The notes beneath the pieces were generated by a model, which ran no database searches, had not been told where the DNA came from, and saw nothing but the letters and a program-made list of their open reading frames with translations. The position numbers were made by a program, and so were the translations under genes. This document shows positions 7,340 to 15,115 of a DNA stretch of 34,002 bases, piece by piece. Position 1 is the stretch's first letter; each line of letters begins with the position of its first letter. Origin of the DNA: Lentimicrobiaceae bacterium (GTDB taxonomy: Bacteria; Bacteroidota; Bacteroidia; Bacteroidales; WCHB1-69); the NCBI GenBank assembly GCA_009787485.1, contig WQWP01000004.1, forward strand, positions 1 through 34,002. Direction: 5' to 3'.

Positions 7340-9499
7340 ATGAAAAAACTTATCCTTTCCGTTGCCATCCTTTTATCGGTTTTAATGGTAAAAGCCGATG
7401 AGGGCATGTGGTTATTATCACTGCTTAACAAAAATTATTCCAACATGCAGGAAATGGGTCTAACCCTATCTGTTGAGGATATTTACAGCATAAACGAGGC
7501 GTCTATGAAAGACGCGGTGGTGATCTTCGGGCGCGGCTGCACCGGTGAAATTATTTCCAATCAAGGTTTAATGCTAACCAACCACCACTGTGGCTACGGA
7601 AATATTCAGGCGCTTTCTACTCCCGAAAACAATATTCTTGCGAACGGTTTTTGGGCAAAAACATTTGCCGATGAGTTGCCCTGTGATGGATTAACGGCAG
7701 CCTTTTTTATTCGAATGGAAGATGTTACGGATTATATGTTGAATGAGATAAACGAAGAAATGTCGGAGCAACAACGTGGAGCCATCATTAACAAACACAC
7801 AAAAGAGTTGGAAAAAGAACACAGTGAAAACAACAAATATCGTGTGAGAATAGCCAATATGTTTAATGGAAATGCCTATTATATGTTTATTTATCAAGTA
7901 TATAACGATGTACGTTTGGTAGGAGTACCGCCGGAAAGCATGGGCAAATTTGGCGGCGAAACCGACAACTGGACATGGCCTCGCCATACAGCCGATTTTG
8001 CATTATTTCGCGTTTATACAGACACAGACGGCAATCCGGCAGAGTATTCGGAAGACAATATTCCTTTAGTTCCAAAGTGGTTTTTCCCGATTTCTACCTC
8101 AGGAATAAAAGAAGGAGATTTTGCAATGATTCTTGGGTTTCCGGGTTCAACAGACAGGTTTTTAACCTCTTATGGAGTAAAAATGGCAATTAGCGAGAAA
8201 AACCCAACCATCGTAAAAGTAAGAGACGCAAAACTTACTTCATGGAGAGCATTTAGAGAATCCGACCCGGTGATTGATTTACAATATGCCTCAAAATATG
8301 CAGGAATATCTAATTATTGGAAATATTATATCGGTCAAACAAAGCAACTTATAAACAATGAAGTTTTTGACAAAAAGAAAGATATTGAAGAAAACTTTCA
8401 AAATTGGGTATATCGAAACGACAAGAAAGAATACTATTATGTGATCCCAGATATTGCCGGCGCATACGAGGAACTTTCAAAATATGAAAAATTTACGAAT
8501 TTATACAGCCAAGCCATTTTTGGTGGACCGGAAATTTTTTCATTGATAAGTTCATACAGATCACTCCACGAATTACTGCAAAAGCAAGAAAAAGATACAC
8601 TTACAACAACAGAGGCCAAACAGTTTGAGTCATGGTTTAAATCAAATCAAACCAGATTAGAAAATTTTTTCAAAAACTATAATATAAAAGTGGATAAAGC
8701 AACCACCGCAAAGTTGTTTGAGCTTTATTATAAAGAAACCACCCCACAACAACGCCCACAAGCATTTAACGATGCTATTGCAGTGTGGGAAGAAGATTTT
8801 AATAAATTAACAAACGATCTTTTTAATCGTACCATATTTGCAGATAAAAATCTGATAGAGGCGTTTTTACAAAACCCCTCCGTAGAAGATTTGAATCAAG
8901 ATTTGGCATATTTGTGGTACACTCAGTTTACAGATTTGTATCATCAAACCATAGAGCCGGTAGCGGAACAACGCGAAAAACTAAACAAAGCTAATCGTTT
9001 GTTTATTAGAGGATTACTTGAAATGAATCCGGATAAATTGTATGCACCGAATGCCAACAGCCAAATTCGTTTAACTTATGGAAAGGTTGGAGGTTATCCC
9101 ATAAAAGACGGCCTAAAAGCCGATTATTACACCACGTTGGCCGGTGTATTGGCAAAGGAAGATCCCGACAACCGCGAATTTATCGTTCCAGAAAAATTAA
9201 AACATCTGTATAGAACAGAAGATTATGGTGTGTATGCTGAGAATGGACAAATTCGTGTTAATTTTTTGACGGATCACGACATTACAGGAGGAAATTCCGG
9301 CTCACCGGTCATAAATGCAAAAGGCGAACTCATAGGTTGTGCGTTCGATGGCAACTGGGAGGCCATGAGTGGCGACATTTTCTTTGAGCCGAATTTGCAA
9401 AGATGTATCAATGTGGATATTCGTTATGTGTTGTTCATTATTGACAAATTTGGCGAAGCGAAGCATATAATAGATGAAATGAATTTAGTATACGATTAA
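7340..9499 (+). CDS. S46 family dipeptidyl peptidase, DPP7-type
   Basis: A 719-residue exported serine peptidase that removes dipeptides from the N-terminus of oligopeptides, feeding amino-acid-fermenting Bacteroidota. A signal peptide (residues 1-19) precedes DEGMWLL, the usual mature start. The chymotrypsin-like triad is visible: His in TNHHCGYG (residues 82-83), Asp219 in RHTADF, and Ser653 in GGNSGSPV. Asn210 and Trp211 with Arg215 (DNWTWPRH) match the residues that hold the substrate amino group. The residue 18 after the catalytic Ser is Gly671 (FDGNWEAMSGD). Known family members with Gly there (DPP7) prefer hydrophobic P1 residues, while DPP11 has Arg and prefers Asp/Glu. It sits between the MFS gene (11-base gap) and xseA (3-base gap). 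Confidence 0.94.
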   Translation: MKKLILSVAILLSVLMVKADEGMWLLSLLNKNYSNMQEMGLTLSVEDIYSINEASMKDAVVIFGRGCTGEIISNQGLMLTNHHCGYGNIQALSTPENNILANGFWAKTFADELPCDGLTAAFFIRMEDVTDYMLNEINEEMSEQQRGAIINKHTKELEKEHSENNKYRVRIANMFNGNAYYMFIYQVYNDVRLVGVPPESMGKFGGETDNWTWPRHTADFALFRVYTDTDGNPAEYSEDNIPLVPKWFFPISTSGIKEGDFAMILGFPGSTDRFLTSYGVKMAISEKNPTIVKVRDAKLTSWRAFRESDPVIDLQYASKYAGISNYWKYYIGQTKQLINNEVFDKKKDIEENFQNWVYRNDKKEYYYVIPDIAGAYEELSKYEKFTNLYSQAIFGGPEIFSLISSYRSLHELLQKQEKDTLTTTEAKQFESWFKSNQTRLENFFKNYNIKVDKATTAKLFELYYKETTPQQRPQAFNDAIAVWEEDFNKLTNDLFNRTIFADKNLIEAFLQNPSVEDLNQDLAYLWYTQFTDLYHQTIEPVAEQREKLNKANRLFIRGLLEMNPDKLYAPNANSQIRLTYGKVGGYPIKDGLKADYYTTLAGVLAKEDPDNREFIVPEKLKHLYRTEDYGVYAENGQIRVNFLTDHDITGGNSGSPVINAKGELIGCAFDGNWEAMSGDIFFEPNLQRCINVDIRYVLFIIDKFGEAKHIIDEMNLVYD

Positions 9500-9502
9500 A
9501 AA

Positions 9503-10756
9503 TTGTCTCAACGCGAAACCTTTCAAGACAGACCTGTTTACGCGCTTTCTGAAATTACGAAAAGCATAGAAAGTGTATTTAAAAAAAATTACAACCGCGC
9601 ATATTATATTAAAGCTGAAATACTTAAGCTTAATTATTATCCTCATTCCGGGCATTGCTACCCGGAGTTGGTGGAAAAAGAACATGGTAAAATAAAAGCG
9701 CAACTACGAGGTGTAATTTGGTCAACACAATTTCGCAATATTAATGAACGCTTTGTGGCCATTACCGGCGAGCCGCTAAAGGAAGATATTTCCATTTTAT
9801 GCCTGGCTACGATCGAGTTTAGCGCCCAACACGGATTAAACTTACAAATTCAAGATATTGAACCTACTTACACATTAGGAGAAATGGTGCGAAATAAACG
9901 CGAAGTGATAGAAAAATTGAAAAAAGAGCAGATTTTCTTGCAAAATAAGCAGAAAAAACTACCATTAGTACCAAAAAAAATTGCTATAATTTCTGTTGAA
10001 ACCAGCAAAGGTTACAGCGATTTTATGATAACGTTGAAACAAAACAATTGGCACTATCAATTTCAAACCACCTTATTTCCTTCTATTTTGCAAGGCGAGA
10101 AGGCGTTGATCTCCATGCCTTATCAGTTGTCGCAAATTGCTAAACGCCAGCAAGAATTTGATTGTGTGGTGATTGTGCGGGGCGGCGGCGGCGATGTTGG
10201 TATGAGTTGTTATGATGATTATGAGCTTGCCGCCGCCGTGGCTACTTTTCCTCTTCCGGTACTTACAGGAATTGGGCACTCTACCAACGAAACCGTAACA
10301 GATATGGTGGCATTTGCCAACAAAATTACACCCACCGAAGTGGCTTACTTTTTAATTCAGCAGTTCCAAAATTTTTCAGTCCAAATAGAAAATTATAGAG
10401 ATAAATTGGCAAAACAAGTGAAAGAATTATTACAAGAACAAGATATTTACTTTTCAAAAATTCATCAACAACTAATGCTGCTCATTGGAAAGTATAATCA
10501 TCAAAAAGAAAAAGAAATACAAAATTTATCACAGCGTTTTCAAAGCGCTGCAGTTCAATTTTTGCTAAAACAACAAAATGCGCTTCATCAATCGCAAACC
10601 AAAATCGAACTATTACATCCGGAAAACATTCTCAAACGCGGATACAGTATTACAATGAAAGATGGAAGGCCGGTTCGCAATGCTAAAGAGATAACCCAGG
10701 GAGAAATAATTAGGACAAAACTTTTGTACGGAGAAATAGAGAGTAAAGTATGTTAA
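9503..10756 (+). CDS. xseA: Exodeoxyribonuclease VII large subunit
   Basis: XseA is the catalytic subunit of the single-strand-specific exonuclease VII. The 417-residue product has the N-terminal OB-fold (YALSEITKSIESVF onward, to about residue 100), then the catalytic domain with VIVRGGGGDVGMSCYDD and GIGHSTNETVTDMVA, followed by a long coiled coil and the closing KRGYSITMKDGRPV segment. It starts at a TTG three bases after the peptidase stop; no ATG lies nearby and the N-terminus fits the family, so the TTG start and coupling to the upstream gene are likely. The small subunit gene xseB is not next to it, in contrast to many genomes. Confidence 0.93.
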   Translation: MSQRETFQDRPVYALSEITKSIESVFKKNYNRAYYIKAEILKLNYYPHSGHCYPELVEKEHGKIKAQLRGVIWSTQFRNINERFVAITGEPLKEDISILCLATIEFSAQHGLNLQIQDIEPTYTLGEMVRNKREVIEKLKKEQIFLQNKQKKLPLVPKKIAIISVETSKGYSDFMITLKQNNWHYQFQTTLFPSILQGEKALISMPYQLSQIAKRQQEFDCVVIVRGGGGDVGMSCYDDYELAAAVATFPLPVLTGIGHSTNETVTDMVAFANKITPTEVAYFLIQQFQNFSVQIENYRDKLAKQVKELLQEQDIYFSKIHQQLMLLIGKYNHQKEKEIQNLSQRFQSAAVQFLLKQQNALHQSQTKIELLHPENILKRGYSITMKDGRPVRNAKEITQGEIIRTKLLYGEIESKVC

Positions 10757-10888
10757 ATACTAAAATTTCTCAAAAACAAAAAATCAGCCCTTTTAAGCCC
10801 CTTTCCCCCATTTTGGAACTCTATCATTAAAATTTTTTTTTCTGCAATCTAAAACAACATTTCTAAAACAATGAAAATCAATAAAATA

Positions 10889-10928
10889 ATGAAAATCTGC
10901 GTAAATTTGCGTCATCTGTGCCATCAGC
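10889..10928. repeat. Short intergenic repeat (TCTGCG/TCTGTG family)
   Basis: The 184-base gap between xseA and mnmG (convergent genes) holds no gene. Its right part contains TCTGCG, TTGCGTC and ATCTGTGCC in a row, a pattern that recurs in similar form at 32538-32574 (CTGCGCC, CTGCGTC, TCTGTGC). Such short repeats sit at gene ends in many environmental genomes. Their function is unknown. Confidence 0.4.
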
Positions 10929-10940
10929 AGGCCAAAAACT

Positions 10941-12809
10941 CTATCCTTTCAAATACATCAACAAAATTGCAACATCCGCAGGATTAATTCCACTAATCCG
11001 CGAAGCCTGTCCTAAATTGTGCGGTTTTACATTTGTCAACTTTTCCCGCGCCTCAAGAGAAAGAGAAACGAAAGAGTGATAATCGAAATCAGCCGGAATT
11101 TTAACATTGTCAATTTTCGCCATCCTATCCGCCAACTCTTTTTCTTTAACAACATAGGGATCATATTTGATAGCAATTTCTACATTTTCTATTTCCTCTT
11201 CTTCCATATTGAGACGTTTAATTTCCCCTTTTACAGCAGCACTATTTTCAATAATCTCATTAAAAGCCACCTGAGGTCGAAGTAATAATTGGGCAATTTT
11301 TATAGGTTGCGATAAAAGAGGAGTTTCTATGGTTTCTAAGTATGAATTTATCTCGCAAGGTTTAATGTTTTCTTTAGTTAAAAATGATTCTAAATCAGAT
11401 TGTCGCTGGTATTTTTTTTCCAACCCTTTTATTCGTTCATCATCAATTAAACCCATTTGATGTCCTATGGGAGACAACCGGATATCTGCATTATCTTGGC
11501 GCAATAAAATCCGGTACTCTGCCCGAGAAGTAAACATTCGATAAGGATCTTGCACACCCTTTGTGGTGAGGTCATCAATAAGCACCCCGATGTAAGCATC
11601 TGAACGAGATAAAATAAGGGGTTCTAAGTTTTTGATAGCCCGGTGTGCATTAATACCGGCTAACAACCCCTGACAAGCAGCTTCTTCATACCCGGTAGTC
11701 CCGTTTAGCTGTCCTGCAATATAGAGATTGGGTAATTTTTTAGATTCCAAAGATGGATTTAATTCCAAAGGATCAAAATAGTCATACTCAATAGCATAAC
11801 CTGGTTTTAAAATATGTGCATGTTGCAAACCCGGAATATACTTTAACGCTTCGGCTTGTACCTCTTCCGGAAGAGATGAAGAAAATCCATTTAGATAATA
11901 TTCATGAGTATTTCTTCCCTCTGGTTCTAAAAAAAGTTGGTGTCTGTCCCTATCCGAAAAGCGATTAATTTTATCTTCTATGGAGGGGCAATAACGAGGT
12001 CCAACTCCTTTTATACGTCCTTGAAACATGGGAGATTTTTCAAATCCGGTTCGTAAAACGTCGTGCACTTGTTTACTGGTGTAAACAATCCAGCAACTCA
12101 ATTGGGATTGAAGTTTGGGCGTATTGGTAAAAGAGAATTTTGCCGGATTATCATCACCCTTTTGTTCTTCCATTACAGAAAAATCTATAGTGCGACCATC
12201 TAAGCGCACAGGAGTACCGGTTTTCAATTGTTTTACTGATAGCCCTAATGCAGCAAGGTTATCGGATAACATAGGAGAATTTGGCTCTCCCATTCTGCCT
12301 CCGAGAAAAGAAACCTCTCCAATATGAATCTTTCCGTTTAAAAATGTTCCATTAGTAAGAATAGTTATTTGAGCAAAAAAACTGTTTCCTTGTAACGTTC
12401 TTACGCCAGATATTTTATTATTTTCCACAATAACATCTACAACACAATCTTGGCACAACACCAAATTAGGTTGATTTTCCAAGAGTTGCTTCCAAAAGAT
12501 AGAAAAAGCATATTTATCGCTTTGTGCCCTTGGACTCCACATGGCAGGTCCTTTCGACCGGTTGAGCATTCGAAATTGGATCATAGTATAATCTGTAACA
12601 ATGCCGGACATTCCACCCAGAGCGTCAATTTCGCGTACCATTTGTCCTTTGGCAATACCGCCCATAGCGGGATTACATGACATTTGAGCTATTATAGAAA
12701 GATTGAGATTAATTAATAATACTTGAGAACCTAATTTTGCAGCAGCCACCGCTGCTTCGCAACCGGCATGTCCTGCTCCTACTACAATAATATCATATCT
12801 GTTTTTCAT
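10941..12809 (-). CDS. mnmG: tRNA uridine 5-carboxymethylaminomethyl modification enzyme MnmG (GidA)
   Basis: MnmG binds FAD and, with the GTPase MnmE, builds the cmnm5 modification at tRNA wobble uridine 34. The 622-residue protein has the FAD dinucleotide fold at the very start ([17 protein letters not shown]), then [11 protein letters not shown] around residue 46, the [10 protein letters not shown] segment, [11 protein letters not shown] around residue 271, [16 protein letters not shown] around residue 367, [15 protein letters not shown], and the all-helical C-terminal domain ending in [12 protein letters not shown]. The length is normal. It is the last gene of a queD-ybeY-mnmG run. The base before its ATG is the end of a parS-like palindrome, leaving no room for a normal ribosome-binding site. 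Confidence 0.97.
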   Translation of the reverse strand: MKNRYDIIVVGAGHAGCEAAVAAAKLGSQVLLINLNLSIIAQMSCNPAMGGIAKGQMVREIDALGGMSGIVTDYTMIQFRMLNRSKGPAMWSPRAQSDKYAFSIFWKQLLENQPNLVLCQDCVVDVIVENNKISGVRTLQGNSFFAQITILTNGTFLNGKIHIGEVSFLGGRMGEPNSPMLSDNLAALGLSVKQLKTGTPVRLDGRTIDFSVMEEQKGDDNPAKFSFTNTPKLQSQLSCWIVYTSKQVHDVLRTGFEKSPMFQGRIKGVGPRYCPSIEDKINRFSDRDRHQLFLEPEGRNTHEYYLNGFSSSLPEEVQAEALKYIPGLQHAHILKPGYAIEYDYFDPLELNPSLESKKLPNLYIAGQLNGTTGYEEAACQGLLAGINAHRAIKNLEPLILSRSDAYIGVLIDDLTTKGVQDPYRMFTSRAEYRILLRQDNADIRLSPIGHQMGLIDDERIKGLEKKYQRQSDLESFLTKENIKPCEINSYLETIETPLLSQPIKIAQLLLRPQVAFNEIIENSAAVKGEIKRLNMEEEEIENVEIAIKYDPYVVKEKELADRMAKIDNVKIPADFDYHSFVSLSLEAREKLTNVKPHNLGQASRISGINPADVAILLMYLKG

Positions 12810-12825
12810 TGTTCCACGTGAAACA
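12810..12825. promoter_or_regulatory. parS-like ParB-binding palindrome
   Basis: TGTTCCACGTGAAACA matches the bacterial parS consensus TGTTTCACGTGAAACA at 15 of 16 positions. It abuts the mnmG start codon. gidA/mnmG lies close to the origin and to parAB in many bacteria, which makes a real centromere site plausible; no parA or parB gene is in the window. Confidence 0.7.
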
Positions 12826-12846
12826 TTTTCATAATAACTTGTTTAT

Positions 12847-13272
12847 TTAATAATTATAAGAAGTATTGAATAACATTAAGGCCTCCTCTTCTTTTTGTTT
12901 CATTATTTGTTTATCGGCGTTTTTCGTATCTTTATATCCGCAAAGATGCAAAATCCCGTGTACCATTACTCTTCGCAATTCTTCTTCAAAAATACAATTA
13001 AAAGTTTCCGCATTTTCTTTTATGCGTTCAATAGAAATACAAATGTCACCATGTAAAAATTTCCCTTCCGAGTAATCGAATGTGATAACATCTGTAAACG
13101 AATCATGATTCAGGTATTGTTTGTTGAGGGTTAAAAGTTGTTCATCATTATAAAAAATAATATTTACCTCTCCTATTTTTTTGTTTTCTTGTTTTGCCAC
13201 AGCACCCAACCAATTTTTAACAGGTCTTTTGTGGGATAATTGAAATTGAATTTCGGAGAAAAAGAGAATCAT
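12847..13272 (-). CDS. ybeY: Endoribonuclease YbeY (16S rRNA maturation)
   Basis: YbeY is a zinc-dependent RNase needed for 16S rRNA 3' end processing and ribosome quality control. The 141-residue protein has the family motifs LNKQYLNHDSFTDVITFDY and HGILHLCGYKD. The classic form is HGxLHLxGYDH, giving three zinc-binding histidines. Here, as I believe is usual in Bacteroidota, the last His is not at the usual place (GYKD), so the third ligand may be the Asp or a later residue. It begins 9 bases after queD and is followed by mnmG after 37 bases, a gap that contains the parS-like site. Confidence 0.92.
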   Translation of the reverse strand: MILFFSEIQFQLSHKRPVKNWLGAVAKQENKKIGEVNIIFYNDEQLLTLNKQYLNHDSFTDVITFDYSEGKFLHGDICISIERIKENAETFNCIFEEELRRVMVHGILHLCGYKDTKNADKQIMKQKEEEALMLFNTSYNY

Positions 13273-13281
13273 AAATTCATT

Positions 13282-13734
13282 TTATATTGCATTTTCAGAG
13301 GCATACCACGCCGCAAAAGATTTTTCGGTTTCGTATAATCGTAATGAAAATAATTGCAAATGGGCAGGTAATATTTCTTTTATAATGGAAGCCAATTCAC
13401 AAATCATATTTTCGGTAGTGGGTTGAAAAGGCACCGAAATAATTTTCTCATAGTTATTTTTCAAAGCACAAAGCAGTACAGGGTCAGAATCTTGGTGTAT
13501 CATCAAAGCATGATCCCATACGGTAATGATTTCGTTTTCAATTAACTTTTTAAAATCGCTGAAATCTATGAGCATTCCTTTTCTGGGAGAAGCGTCATCA
13601 TTACAAGGAACCCCTTTCACAGTTACTTCCAACTTGTAAGTATGCCCATGTATATTTTTGCATTTTCCGTGATAATTTAACAAGACATGAGCCATATCAA
13701 AACTAAAAATACGGGTTAAACGTAAAATAGCCAT
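13282..13734 (-). CDS. queD: 6-carboxy-5,6,7,8-tetrahydropterin synthase (QueD/PTPS family)
   Basis: This enzyme converts 7,8-dihydroneopterin triphosphate to 6-carboxytetrahydropterin, an early step to queuosine, the modified base of tRNA. The 150-residue product carries the zinc histidines (FDMAHVLLNYHGKC and NIHGHTYKLEV), the active-site Cys just before the HGH motif, VWDHALMI with the catalytic Asp-His pair, and PTTENMICELA near the C-terminus. A eukaryotic-type PTPS activity is an alternative, but the Cys-x-x-x-His-Gly-His spacing fits QueD. It is the first gene of the queD-ybeY-mnmG run, and QueD and MnmG both serve tRNA wobble modification. Confidence 0.9.
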   Translation of the reverse strand: MAILRLTRIFSFDMAHVLLNYHGKCKNIHGHTYKLEVTVKGVPCNDDASPRKGMLIDFSDFKKLIENEIITVWDHALMIHQDSDPVLLCALKNNYEKIISVPFQPTTENMICELASIIKEILPAHLQLFSLRLYETEKSFAAWYASENAI

Positions 13735-13881
13735 ACAATTATTATTTTTGGCAAAGAAACATCAATTTTTTAAACAAACAAAAAAGACGCCCATTTTCAC
13801 ATTGAAAATTAATGAAAAACAAGCAAAATAGAAGGTGCTTTTATGTACGTAGTGTTTTGAAGCCCGTAAAATTTTGCTGTA

Positions 13882-13915
13882 AAATATTATTCATTATAAA
13901 TAATATTTATTTTTG
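13882..13915 (+). promoter_or_regulatory. Hairpin and -7 element upstream of lpxB
   Basis: The 256-base divergent gap between queD and lpxB has no gene. It contains a perfect 10-bp inverted repeat (AAATATTATT at 13882-13891 and its complement at 13899-13908), running into TATTTTTG at 13908-13915, which fits the -7 consensus. The ATG lies 75 bases further on. No well-spaced -33 TTG is seen. The repeat could be an operator or simply AT-rich chance. Confidence 0.35.
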
Positions 13916-13990
13916 TGGCAAATTTGGTACTTAGAATAATTTAAAAAACTCATATTAATTTGCTCAAAATAAAACCAATAACGTGAAACA

Positions 13991-15115
13991 ATGAAATATT
14001 ACATTATTGCCGGTGAAGCCTCAGGCGATTTATTGGGTTCTTATTTAATGAAATCCATAAAAAAGCTGGATGCCTCTGCCAATTTCCGTTGCTGGGGCGG
14101 CGATTTGATGGAAGCACACGGCGGAAAAATTATCAAGCATTACAAAGAGCTTGCTTTCATGGGGTTTTGGGAAGTGATGAAAAATTTGCGTACTATCCTT
14201 AATAATATTAAGATTTGTAAAGCAGATATACTACATTGTAAACCCGATGTGCTTCTCTTAATTGATTACCCCGGATTTAACATGCGTATTGCAGAATTTG
14301 CTAAAAAACAGAATATTAGAGTCGTATATTATGTGTCTCCGCAAATTTGGGCATGGAAGAAAAATCGTGTGCACAAAATTAAACGTGATGTGGATACACT
14401 AATTTCCATTTTGCCTTTTGAAAAAGATTTTTTTGCCCAATACAATTATGAAACCCATTATGTTGGACACCCTTTGTTGGACATCATTACCGATGCAATG
14501 AAAAACGATGATTGGAAAATCTTTAAAGAAAATTATCATTTAGATGACCGTCCGGTTATTGCTGTTTTACCTGGAAGTCGCCGGCAGGAACTTAAAAAAA
14601 TGCTTCCGGTTATGGTGCAAATGGCAGAGTATTTCCCTGAATATCAATTTGTAATGTCGAAAGTAAAATGGCAGCCGCTCTCATTATATCAATCTTATAT
14701 AAAAAACTATCCCATCATTTTAGTAGAAGGAAACACTTATTCGTTGTTGCATCACGCAAAAGCGGCGATGGTAACTTCCGGCACGGCAACTTTAGAAACT
14801 GCATTGTGGAATGTGCCGCAAGTGGTGTGCTATAAAGGTAGTTTTCTTTCATATCTCATAGCCAAAATAGTCGTAGGTAAACATTTGAAATACATTTCGT
14901 TAGTAAATCTTATTTTGAACAAACCTGCCGTAACGGAGTTAATTCAACATGAATGCAATCCAAAAAAATTAAAAAATAAACTTGCAAAAATTGTAAATGA
15001 TGATGTTATTATTAATACAATACAAAACGATTATAAACAATTGCAACATATTTTAGGCGATGCCGGCGCTTCCGATAAAGCGGCAAAATTAATTGTAAAC
15101 CATGACATTAGATAA
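13991..15115 (+). CDS. lpxB: Lipid-A-disaccharide synthase
   Basis: LpxB joins UDP-2,3-diacylglucosamine and lipid X to form the lipid A disaccharide at the inner membrane. The 374-residue protein shows IIAGEASGDLLGSYL at the N-terminus, FRCWGGDLMEAHGG, LIDYPGFNMRIAEFAK around residue 92, YVSPQIWAWKKNRVHKIKRD, YVGHPLLD, VLPGSRRQELKKMLP around residue 194, and SGTATLETALWNVPQ for UDP-sugar binding. The length is normal. It begins after ACGTGAAACA, a half-match to parS, and its last 14 bases overlap murC, so lipid A and peptidoglycan genes are coupled here. Confidence 0.96.
   Translation: MKYYIIAGEASGDLLGSYLMKSIKKLDASANFRCWGGDLMEAHGGKIIKHYKELAFMGFWEVMKNLRTILNNIKICKADILHCKPDVLLLIDYPGFNMRIAEFAKKQNIRVVYYVSPQIWAWKKNRVHKIKRDVDTLISILPFEKDFFAQYNYETHYVGHPLLDIITDAMKNDDWKIFKENYHLDDRPVIAVLPGSRRQELKKMLPVMVQMAEYFPEYQFVMSKVKWQPLSLYQSYIKNYPIILVEGNTYSLLHHAKAAMVTSGTATLETALWNVPQVVCYKGSFLSYLIAKIVVGKHLKYISLVNLILNKPAVTELIQHECNPKKLKNKLAKIVNDDVIINTIQNDYKQLQHILGDAGASDKAAKLIVNHDIR

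Noticed and set aside
10757-10888. A hidden xseB gene after xseA
   Set aside because: No open frame of about 60-80 codons with XseB-like helices exists in any forward frame of the gap.
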